From Balanoglossus misakiensis (taxonomy: Eukaryota > Hemichordata), in NCBI GenBank assembly GCA_040954595.2, contig CM082597.2, forward strand, positions 868,001 through 932,000: 64,000 bases of DNA. The letters run 5' to 3'. A program made the translations under genes and the position numbers. The notes under the pieces are model-generated. The model did not search any database. It saw only the letters and a list, made by a program, of their open reading frames with translations, and was not told the origin of the DNA. Each line of letters starts with the position of its first letter. The stretch's first letter is position 1. Below are positions 1-10,800 of the stretch, one piece after another.

Positions 1-201
1 GTCAGTATGCCTTTAAGACATGTATGCTTTTGTCCGATTGATAATGATTTCATTCTTCCGAGAAGTACGAAGCGGGGTGCTTTTCTTGAAGTAGTTGGCA
101 AAACTAATTTTCTTTTGACAAACTAGTTCGAAGCACTTTTCACAGTGGCACCGGAGATGCGGTCCAGCAAAACAAACAAACAAGAAACATGGCAAAGAAA
201 T

Positions 202-2178
202 TTATACAATACCATCGTTCACATTGTTACAACCATTTGAAGTACAGGAGAGTTGACAATGAAGCGATGCATGATGGAAATCTGCAAACAAGCCTTCGGA
301 ACCAAAATCTTCGTTACTGCAGTAACGCCGAACATAATCATACAAGTCTGACCCGGTGTAAGCTGAAATAAAAGTACAATGAACTTAGTAGAAACTTATG
401 GCTATGGGTGGCTAGGGATAATCACTGATAAGAACAAATTATCTACAAAGAGTCAAATTTGGCGACTTACTGGATCCGTGGTGAGGATATGGTTCCATGG
501 TGTCTGAAACACAGCCAGTGTGACCGGTCAGACAGGGGTATGGGCCGCTGTTACTCAGACCGGCGAGGCAATCACTGTCTTGTCTCGAATCACACTGGTA
601 ACACGAACGGTAACCTGCAGAGAGACAAAACAGTGGAAGGCTTTGGTGAATTATTCTCTTCCAAGAAGATAAACAATATCGACTGAGCTAAAAAATAATC
701 TGAACACTCGTAGCATTTTGGTATTAAATGAGCAACTTCTACAGCAAGTGAGAATGTTCCCCTTCCACTCACTGGCACTCAAAATGTATGCGAGAACTTC
801 GGCATAAATGACTTCAAGCCCATGGATGTTATTTTCAACCAGATGCAGACGTGATAGTAATCAGAGCTGAAATGGATATTACAACTTTACCATGAATACA
901 TGTATATGAAAGAGCTCACCTGTGTCATCGCTGTTGCATGTATTATTGCCGTCACATATACACACATAGCCGTCAATGACGGTGTTGAATTTGAAAAACT
1001 TGCAACCATCGGTCCAGTCGTAAGTGGCAGAGTCATTGCATCCTCGATAAACACGCAGTTTGTTGGCTGTGAACAAATAAAGATTTCAGGTTGCGGATTA
1101 ATTGCACTGTTTTTGATTCAAAACTATCCATGCATGCCGAATCTTTCTCCTTCTCATAACCGGCGACACATCACAAAGTCGACAGCATATTGCTATGCAT
1201 AGCAGGGAATTATGTCTAAACGTCTCATTCTGTACAAGTGACCTCACTTGGTAAAACACCATTAGCAACCACGATTGATCATTTCAACAGAGTCGTTGCC
1301 CTCGTGGCTTGCATTGCACAGTGACAATACTTAATTTCTACAGAGCCGTCTCGTAAATCGTCCCCAAACTAAATATCTAGTCATGCGTTAATCTGGAAAA
1401 ATAGCCATTGTACCTGGAGATATTACGCAGGCTCTTTTAACGTTAGGTAACCCGAATTTAGGCCAATTGGAGGTTTGAGACCAACAGGAAAATATCGTTG
1501 ATAAACGGAATATAATTCTATAAAAATACCTTAAAGTTGTGGCTTGGTGAGTTTTAGTAGCATGAGGTTTCCATCTTCAATTTTGGCATAAAGTTTGACA
1601 AAATCACTAATTCCCTTTTGAATATGCTGGAAACTTTAAGCTTACACAAAAATTGCAAACTGTTATAATACTGTAAAACTGCATTACTGTAAAAAAATAC
1701 AGCCTTACCTACACCATAGTAACCAGCTGCCGTTAAACAATAACCATGTTCACATTCTGTGATGGGCATCACCGCTGGATTGGTCAGACATGAGCGGTTC
1801 ACACTATATGATACAGCTTCGTCGTAAACACACGACACACAGGGAATTGCTGACACCTTGCAAAAGTGCACTACAACACAAAAAGGAGAATTTATCATAA
1901 AATGAAGGAAAGGTTTATTTTTGATGTGCGAAACTTGGAAATCAGCTCATCAGATTTGAAAGTACAATCATGTACTTGGTCATCACTTGTCCAAATTTGT
2001 GACTGGCACTAAACAGTCATGCACTGATTGTGCGCAAAATTGATAACAAAAATCTTTCAGTTTGGCTTTCATAAAAGGTAGGAAATTAATCTTGTATTGT
2101 TAAAAGTCATTAGTCTATCATGACAATACCATACTTACATGTGATTATAAGAAACAGACATCTCAAATAGGATGACAT
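202..2178 (-). CDS. Secreted protein with two Ly6/uPAR (three-finger) domains, 217 aa, five coding exons
   Basis: Coding exons on the minus strand: 2178-2139, 1870-1709, 1066-920, 614-471, 362-202. All junctions are GT-AG with phase 1 introns, and the sum is 654 nt. Residues 1-21 form a signal peptide (MSSYLRCLFLIIT...KVSA) and the mature part starts IPCVSC. Domain 1 (about 22-116) has CVSC near its start, later ECEHGYC and RGC, and ends CICDGNNTCN. Domain 2 (about 117-213) starts SCYQCD and ends CQLSCTSNGCNN. The spacing and terminal CN are those of the Ly6/uPAR fold. Each domain is encoded by two exons with the same intron phase, so the second looks like a duplicated exon pair. The last exon reads into a stop 4 codons after the final CNN pair region, so I see no GPI-anchor tail; a weak donor near 213 could lead to another exon left of the window. 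Ligand unknown; Ly6 proteins bind receptors, channels or proteases. Confidence 0.72.
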
Positions 2179-3267
2179 GGTTGGTCATGGACACTGCTGG
2201 GTAAATGATGTAAACTCGAAATGAAGTGCGTCACACGGGAAATCCTGTCATCGGTAAATCTGTGAATAAATCAAATACTTACAGGATGAGTATGTACAGG
2301 ACACTGAAATCTTGAAGGCTAGGGCGAGGTGAATTCAAGATATAAATTCATATACATTCCTGACACTATACTTTATGAAGCCGCATTAAACTCCTACCAG
2401 TATTCAAATTTGACAATTCCATGATCGTGTATCGCTGTGATAAAAGCGTTTTTACAGTTTACCTTCTGTAGTGTCTTGTGTGATTTCAATCTTGTCGAAA
2501 CATTTTTTGATTAACCTTGAACTCGTCGCGGTCTGACGAAAGACGACAGTCAGGATCTAGCTACTTGGTTGAAATTAGAGTTGAACGAACAACAACTACA
2601 AAAGCGGTTCTCTCATCGATGAAAAGCTCACTCACTCCTCGAAGAAGACAACATCGTTTCAAGTCAGAAGTTGAAACCTCGTAAAGACACTCCTCCGTGA
2701 CGTGCTGCAGTGGGCGGTGGACATCTGCCCAATTACACCTCAATAGGGATTATAGAAGAGGTCACCATCGTTGTCATAGAGAATAGGTCGCTATGTCCTC
2801 GTCTTTAAGACGACAACAAAGCTATTGTCATTTTTCGTATCATGGTGAATTATCCTCTTACAGACGACCGCAGAGTTTCAATTGCTTGTTACGCTAGAGG
2901 TACGCGTTGTTTATCACCAATACAGTGTATATAAAGTTATTTTGGCCATGCAAATTCTTAATGTGGAAGTATCGCCCGGATGTGACGATAGACCCTTCTA
3001 TGCAGTAACAGCGTGGCGACTGAGTGATTTGGCTGTACTATGCAAGATTCACTGCTAACCAAATGTGGAGGGAGTGAGTTAATGAGTGAGTGTACAAATA
3101 CATACATGTATAAAATCGTCAATGGTCACTCAGACGAAATTTATTTTCCTTAGAGTAAATGCTGCATCAAAAATCAGCAAATTTAAGACAAAAATGCCAT
3201 CTAGATACAAAGGGTGGGGCAAGAAAATCTTTGGGCTCTGACGCTGGATTAATCATTGTATACAGAT
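2179..3267. other. Intergenic: upstream of the Ly6 gene, downstream of the lectin-7TM gene
   Basis: No coding exon was found. It should hold the promoter and any 5-prime UTR of the Ly6 gene (transcribed leftward from about 2.2 kb) and the 3-prime UTR of the lectin-receptor gene. A short run of GAGTGAGT-type repeats lies near 3070-3090. The open frame at 2561-2743 has no domain resemblance. Confidence 0.5.
3140..3145 (-). other. Poly(A) signal AATAAA of the lectin-7TM gene
   Basis: AATAAA on the minus strand, about 120 nt past the TAG stop at 3268-3270. Position and sequence fit; cleavage was not tested. Confidence 0.5.
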
Positions 3268-6200
3268 CTAAGGAGGATGTTTATGAGATGGATTTTCGTC
3301 GACGGGGGAGCCCCAACACTGTCTGTCAACAACAGCGACTCTTGTTTTAGTCTTGATCATGTGTTTTGATTTTCTCCTGTTGCCTGTTTGCTGGCTGGAT
3401 TGTGGCTCTACATTCACGGCAGGTCGACGCGATTTTTGAATTGTTGTATTGTTCGGACAGATATCTTTAAAATTCTCAGTCAGTTCAATCTGCAGATATA
3501 TCGTGATGAGGGGGATGGGGAGGGAGGAGACGAGAGGGAGGCCAGGGATGATCAACAGAGAGAAACAGAGAGTATGTGTGTCAGTACTCATGACATAAAA
3601 AAATATATTATGAAAACTATTTTTTTTAACCTAAAAAGTAGTAAGAGGGTTCTTACCTCCGTTCGCTGGATTTCGACTTTAGTCCTTGTTAGATTCGCCA
3701 CCCTGTCTCGAACTTCTTCATTTACGAGCAGGAATGACACAAAAATACACAGTCCCTAGAAGAAATAAAATGGAAACGTTAGTACATAATCTTGACAATA
3801 TTTTCTACGTAATGGTTGGCCATTTAGCAAATCAAAGGGTCGGTTTGTGCTGGGGAATCTTACATCCAGGGCATACAGTTATCATGGCCACAGCTTGCAT
3901 ACTACTTGAACTAATCTTCCAACAGATTCTTCCACAAGCAGCGATAGAATTAAGGCGGGAAATAACATCACACTAATTAGTGAACTGCGAAATATCTCAC
4001 CTTGCATAAATTCGCCATGGCAAATAAATACTGCATCGGTATCTTCAGAAGATGAAGCGAGAGAATTCCAAAGGTCCATTCCATCATGGAAAAGACTAAC
4101 AGACACAGGTTCACTTTCAATGTTTCCCTCGAATGGTCGCACAGTTGTTTTGCTCGATACCCTGAGACACACAAATTGATCTGTGTTGGAATATATTAAG
4201 AGATAACAAGAAATTAGTGCATAGTTATAATATACGACACAACTTGCAAAATACTACACGAGATGCAATTTATACGAGATGTGAATCTCTCCTCGCTAAA
4301 GGAATATTATACTCAAAGGTTTCTGCAAATGACAGAAGGTAACAATTAAAATGCATCTACTCACTGTGAACAGCAATCCTAAATTTGAAATTATTGTAAC
4401 AGCTACAAACTGCGATGACGAATATCTGCAGTGAAATTACAAAGAAAGGATGTTGATTATATTTGATTAAAGTAGAAAACTTTTTTGCATCATAACAAAT
4501 CAAACGGATCAATTTGAGTTTCAATATCGGATCTAGGAAGTTAGGGGCGCCCCTTAGTCATAAATCGTTTGCCTCCATTTGTTTATTGTTCTGTGTATTT
4601 CTGACACCCAAACAGTATGATTCCCTTACCTTGTGTTGGCCAGCTTGTCGTAATAAATAGTTAATTCAATAACTGTAACAGCTGTTGGAACGAGAATAGG
4701 CACTCCTGCAAAGAACCATTAACAAATGTATTCAGACAATGTATGTATAACATTATTACATGTATATTCAACAAAGAAAACACATGTGGTATAATGTCTG
4801 TCTGTCTATTAGTCTGCCTATACCTGTCTGTCTGCCCGTCTAGTTATACAGTAAATAAGAATACTCACCCCATCCGAACAACCTCAAAATGGCATAATTT
4901 CTTCTTCTCGTATGACGTCGCATTGTCGAGCTGATGACGTAAGCAGCGTGTGCATGAGTTATCAACCAATGGAATTGACACGTGATGAAATAGTGGAGTG
5001 ATAACGAAAACAGCATGCAGACCTCCTGTCAGTAGATAATCATGAGTTGTTTGTTAATATCAATGTCAGAAAGATCACAATAAAGTTTCAAATACACAAT
5101 ACTACAGAAATAAATGAAATACTCACCAATGAATGAGTACATGGCGTTCCTATCAGGAACACGATATTAGTCAGTGCCACTGATGCTGATATGGACGTTT
5201 GGATTTCCATAATCGGAGAATTTCGTGTCAGTAATCTGTAATGAAGGATTGAACGACTCGTTACACATCTTCAGTATATGAGAGTCCAGTTGAGATACTG
5301 TCTTAAGGATATCTTGGATTAAGAGGTTTCAGTCAACTTACCTGAGTACAACCAAGACTACAACAACAGCTGATGTAAGTGTTGATGTGAGGATGGATGA
5401 GATGTTCGCAAAGGGAACTGGTGTGAAAACAGCGCCTATCTGTAATGAAGACCGAGAAAGGCTGATTGTAGTAGATACAGAATAGCTCACTCCCGTGCTG
5501 ATGGCAGATGTTGAAGACTGATCTGTAATAGTGAAAATAGAACAAATCATATCAATGTTTACGAATTCACATCTCATGTGAAAAGACAGAAATCTCTCAC
5601 AACTCCATGACCGTCCATCCAAAAATAGATTACTTCAAATTATACTTACAGCTGTAAGTGTGTGCTGTCATAGCAATTGATGGATGAGATGAGGTTTCTG
5701 GTCGGGGTGATGAAGTTGGCAGCGCTGTAGTGTTCTCGTTGGGGGTGGAGCTGTCACTAATTTCGCCGGCTGACGTATCTTGGGTAAAACTTGTAACTAT
5801 GCTGAGTGTGCTCCACTGTGATGTTGTTGAGTCTAAGCGATATGGAACAAAAACACAGAAATACAATTCTTTAGTGTGCATTCCTTGACAACTTGTCTAA
5901 TTCTACCTGCAGTGCCATTATGTCTATCTGTGTATCTGTTGGTTTGTGTGTGTCTGTTTGTCTATTTGTCAGTCTGTTTGTCTTTCTGTCTATCTATACA
6001 TGTAGACAAAATGCACATCCATACATGTACCTTGTTCCTCATTTGCTGTGATATGTAGATTCGCTGTATGTTTGTTGGTTGTTTGACTCGTCGTATAACC
6101 ACCGAATGACGTCACACTAGAAGGTGTGTTGACGTAACCCGTTGTAACGGTGACGACACCTGTACAGAAATTGTAAATGAGAAAATAAATAAATTAATGA

Positions 6201-7221
6201 CACAACTACGAACACAAGCTAACAGAACTGTTATATAAACTCACATAAACCATGTAGAATTTTATGTAAATTAGAACACCTACTTCTTGGATATTTGCAT
6301 ATGTATCCGGCTTTGTCGTCACATGACTTGTCACGCCATATTCCTGTGGCTTTGCTGTCTCCGGCCAAGATATCTACGCAGTATTCGTTCCCTGTCAAAT
6401 ATTGAAATTTCAAAAGTACAATAAGTATTGGCACGCTACACAAGAAAGCAAAGAGTAATTCAACACAGCTGTACTATGATATTACTCATCTGATTGGTTT
6501 GGAGATTTAATTGACTTACCGACGGCGTTGTCTGGTTGACCGATCTCCCATTCTTGTAAATCACGTGACACATTTTGGCCGTTGACCCAGTGATAGATGA
6601 AATCATCGTCATAGTTTCCCGTCAGTCCAAGCCACAGATATGAACTGGGAAATGGTGGTAACAGTTGTTGCGAAATGGACCTGGGAGAAGAGAACATGAA
6701 TATTGTTTACATGATTGATTCCAAAAGTACGCAGTTCCACAATGCAGTGTGCGCAACACAAAATTTACGGTGTATGATCAATTTGATATCGCGGCCATCT
6801 TGAAATAACAGGAAAAATAAAAGGAGAACTTACTCTCTTTCTTGGACAGAGTCCAATGTCAGCAAATTGGCTCTGTTTTCTTCCAAACATTTTTCTCGTG
6901 CTTCTGTCCAGGTCACGGGGTCAGTGTCCAGCTTATAACAAAATCGGTCATTTTGGAACCATACGTCATCACAAGGGGACAACGAAATTGGTACGCCTAG
7001 ATTGAAAGAGAACATAGACACCGTAAAAACAAATGCCTTTGCCTCTCTTTATTACGTCTTGATACAAAATATTAATTAACTGAATTTAAGAGCATTGGAG
7101 AACACACTACTGTGATATCTCAAGACATCTTAAAGTGAAACCTACCTTCAGTGCGTAATGAGATCAACGACGCAGAGACTGCCATTGTCAGCCACACCAG
7201 TGCGTGTAAGAATGAATCCAT
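3268..7221 (-). CDS. C-type lectin domain fused to an adhesion/secretin-like 7TM receptor, 634 aa, 14 coding exons
   Basis: Exons (minus): 7221-7146, 6996-6834, 6680-6520, 6391-6284, 6159-6031, 5832-5650, 5522-5342, 5235-5127, 5025-4869, 4705-4630, 4425-4365, 4180-4001, 3755-3657, 3489-3268. They sum to 1905 nt with consistent phases. Residues 1-18 are a signal peptide. A C-type lectin domain spans about 33-167 (FCYKL, TWTEAREKC, YLWLGLTG, WVNG, QPDN, GNEYCVDI, GIWRDKSCDDKAGYICK). The QPD triplet is the galactose-type calcium-site motif. Residues 170-310 are a Ser/Thr-rich stalk. TM1 is about 312-337, then TM2, TM3 (CMLFSLSLHYF...FHWLITHA), TM4 after RLFGWGVPILVPTAV, TM5, TM6 (VNLCLLVFSMMEWTFGIL) and TM7 (YLFAMANLCKGLCIFVSFLL), with a basic 90-residue tail. 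The TM set resembles class B2 (adhesion) receptors. No GAIN domain or GPS cysteines are visible before TM1. Likely a cell-surface glycan-sensing receptor; ligand and G protein unknown. The weakest junctions are the GTACAT donor at 6030 and the acceptor at 4181. Confidence 0.82.
4796..4845. repeat. Degenerate (TCTG)n microsatellite in a receptor intron
   Basis: Imperfect TCTG/CTGT units lie in an intron of the lectin-7TM gene. The same motif family recurs at 5921-6000, 37.1 kb, 37.5 kb and 39.9 kb. Confidence 0.7.
5921..6000. repeat. Degenerate (TCTG/TTTG)n pyrimidine-rich microsatellite
   Basis: About 80 nt of imperfect TCTG, TTTG and TATC units on the plus strand, in the intron between two stalk-encoding exons of the lectin-7TM gene. 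It explains the Leu/Val/Cys-rich spurious plus-strand frame there. Confidence 0.75.
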
Positions 7222-7880
7222 CTTCACCCTGGGTTTTTTCACAATTTCCAAGACCTCCTGTCAATTGAGAAATACCGCATAATTGTCATCGAGTCCAAAC
7301 CTTTCTCTTATCAGAAATCAAATCCCAATTTACATGAAGATTTTTCTTTAAGGCGGGTGGTTAGCTTGGAATCACATTTTCTCAAACTATATGCATACAA
7401 CAGCTAGGAAGGCGCTCTAAGCTCTCAGGAAACACCTGCGTATCTGAGCATCAAATATTCATTGTTGTTCAAGCCACTTTACATGTTTTCAAGGCTGCAA
7501 ACCAAGAACGCTTGAATCAGACCACGACTCGTTTTATTTGAGTGAGAATCAGGACCTCCTATAATTATTGATGAAGAATGACTAGAGGAGTATTGGAACA
7601 TGATCGTCGAGGGAGACGCATTTTGTGGCCATGTTTCTGGTTAGGAAACTACTTCATTTCAGTCCGTGATTATCAGCCCATATGAAATCATTTCAATCAA
7701 AACATGTAAACGTTTAGGGGATAGAAAATTGACAGTTTATTCAGAAAGGAAAAGAAAGATTCATTCTTCACATTCAGTTAATATCGGGTGACGAGAAAGA
7801 ACGAGAACAATACAGAACATGTTTTATACAAGATATGTGTCTCTCTCTCTTTGAAGATGTCTCGACTGAACGGTTCTGCG
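7222..7880. other. Intergenic: promoter side of the lectin-7TM gene and 3-prime UTR of poly-GT31 gene 1
   Basis: No coding potential recognised. The right part should be the 3-prime UTR of the GT31 gene ending at 7881. The left part should contain the 5-prime UTR and promoter of the receptor starting at 7221; no clear TATA box was seen. Confidence 0.5.
7736..7741 (-). other. Poly(A) signal AATAAA of poly-GT31 gene 1
   Basis: AATAAA on the minus strand, about 140 nt beyond the TGA stop at 7881-7883. Confidence 0.5.
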
Positions 7881-10800
7881 TCACACAGTGCAAACTACCG
7901 AGTTCAGTGCCTTTATTTTGTGCGCGTCCTTTTTCGCGCAGTTTTGATGAAGATTATTCAGGAAGGCGTGTGCCACTTGAAATTGGTAGATGGCGAACTT
8001 CGATGACGTCAGCACCTCGTGCAGCAGACACATCCCTTTGTGTGGGTACATGTTACGCCCTCTATAGTCCAGTGCTTGAGAGCTGCGGATTGATATGCCA
8101 GCCTGTTGATACTGAGTGACGAGGTTTGGTGTTTGGTCTGCTTCAAATAGTACTCTGTTAGTGTAGAGTTTGCTTAGGGCGCCGCGAGAAACGATTGATA
8201 CGGATTCTATCGAATAGTTGTCGACAATGCTGAGTTTCACGCCTGTTGTTTTGCATTTACACATGGAACCAACACAGTGATAGGCTGTAGCCATATCAGG
8301 TGGTAGTACCACGGACTGTTTTGTCAAAAACTCCACCACATTTTCAACGTGGACAAAAGTGTCGTCACTAACTATCATGAGATACTCGGGGGCTCCACAA
8401 TTGAACGCCCAGTCAATCGCAAAGTTTCGCTTACGGATGAAGCTGTTGAGATGGTCCTTTTCCTCGAAGTCAGAAATGATAATATCGCCCTCAGCACTGC
8501 TTTCATTCAGAATGAAATTATGTACGTTCTTGTCATTTGACCTCCCCATCAGGAACACTATATCAACGCGTTTTCCGCTCACAAATTCACCAGTGTTTGT
8601 CCAAGATAATCGCGCCATCTTTCTATTATTGTAGTGGATGGGCGACGTCATGACAACTATGAGTAAAAATAAGTTATTTTGGTCCCTATGGAGACAGCCA
8701 TCTGATGTACGTTTATTTTGAGTTGACCATGAAAGGCCTGAAAAAGTTTTGCCTCTCAAACACTGACACTCAGACGGTCTCTCGCGACAGTCTTCCATAC
8801 GAATCCAACTGAAAAACATTTTCATCGGATCAAATCCATGTGACGTCAAACATTTAGTCAGTGCGCAAGTGTCTTGATAAATTTGTCTCCTATCAAACCC
8901 TTTATGCGTTGTGGGTGCAACTCCAACGTTCGCTAACAGCGCCCCTACGTAGACATCTTCCCATGGGAAAGTTGGTGATCTTAGTGACTCTTCATATGCT
9001 TTCAGAACAACATCCATTGACATGACGTAAGCATGTCCATCATTGTAAGGAGGGTATGTAGAATCTCGCCACGCCTCGGTTGGGGTAAACCATTTGCTGC
9101 GGGGTTGACGGATAGGTTGTGTGGCAACTTTAGGGTCGCCCAGGTAAAACGAACTCCTGGGGGCGTGCATCAACAGTTCCGCCATGTTGCCGACATTGAG
9201 GAAAACGTCAGAGTCCACTTTGATGACATAGTGTACGTTTGAACAATAAGAAGACGCCCATTTTAGCAAAGATATAGTCTTCAATGTCAGGTTTTTGTAA
9301 CTCTCTTTAATGTCAGCTTGTATTGTGTCAAAATGAAACGAGTCTTCCTGTTCGACGATTGTTTGGAAGCGTTGGTCATAGCCGAGGATGAAGACACTGA
9401 CCATTTTTATAGGACCAGAGTGTTGGAATTTTTTCGCCCATGTTGAACGGATAACATGCCTAACTTGCACATCACTTGCTCGAGATATAATGCCGAGTAA
9501 AACAGTTAGTTTCTCTGATCCGTCGATGACATCAGTGCATCTGTTTGGGTGATTGATTAGATATTGATAATCATTAGGGTGGGTCTCTGTTTTCGCCAAT
9601 TTCTGGTCTCTGCTTCCCAGAAGCAATGGAAACTTATTTAGAGCCCGTCTCTTTGTATCACTGCACAAAAATGGCGACCATTCATTGACACTTCGCCAGT
9701 ACCTATACATCATGTCGTTATTATGAAGCATGTAGCGAGAAGTGATGGCGTGTCTCAGATCACAAATGTCTCTCACTTGACCGTGGCTGTCAAATCCAGG
9801 GTGATGCACCAGCCGGACGTCTAATTCTGTTAAAACCATGCTGAGGTAGGTTTCTTCCACGTCGTCGCTGTCGACTCTGTGAGTTGTGTCCACAATGGCG
9901 CGAGCTACTTCACTGGGAAACACGTAGGCATGCGTGTCTATGTAGCTACCAATCCCGGACATGTTCTTATCACCAACCTCCCACTCACTTCCCCTTCTTT
10001 TCACCACTTGATTGCCAGAATCGTGGACATAACCCAAAGCTATGTTGCTTTGTGGTAAGACGCGAATCACATCAACGAGATTGGTCGGAAACAGAAGAAC
10101 ATCATCTTCTACCTTCACAACAAATCTTGCCGTCTGACAGAAAAGTTGGGCCCACTTCATCGCCGCCAAAGTCAACATCAGATCTTTCGATCGTGGGGAG
10201 TTGACGACAACAATATCACCATAGTGTTTGTTTTCTATTTTAGTTTCTAAAACAGCTACTTTGCTCTCAGTATTCTCGGTAACAAACACGGTCACTGCTT
10301 TGCTTGTTTTCATTTGGTAGGAACTCGCCCAGGTTTCTCGTATAGCATACCTCTGTGCCACGTTCTCCATACTGCTGATGACCAAAATCAAGAGTTCAAC
10401 GTCTCCACTGAGGGCAGTCTGCGCGCAACGATCGCTTGGGTTTTGGACATAAACTACAGGTTGCTGGTGCACAAAATAGACTTGCTCGTCTTCTTCAGCA
10501 TCACACACGTTTTCATACTGAGATACGGTCTCCCAATAACGTTTGATCGTTGAGGGAGTTAGATAACTGACTGACAGCATATCCTTGAGATCGCACACAA
10601 ATTTTGTTTCACCGCTGGTATCAATGAGAGCGCTGTCTTCCAACTTTGCCTTCAGATGGTCGAGAAGGATGCCTATATAAATATCTTCTATCGGAAACAA
10701 GGCGTTTTCCAACGCCGAAACATATAGTTTTCTGACGGTGTCCGCTGTAAAAATGTACGTCGGATATTTTAAAAAGGTAGGGTAGCGTGCATGAGGCCAA

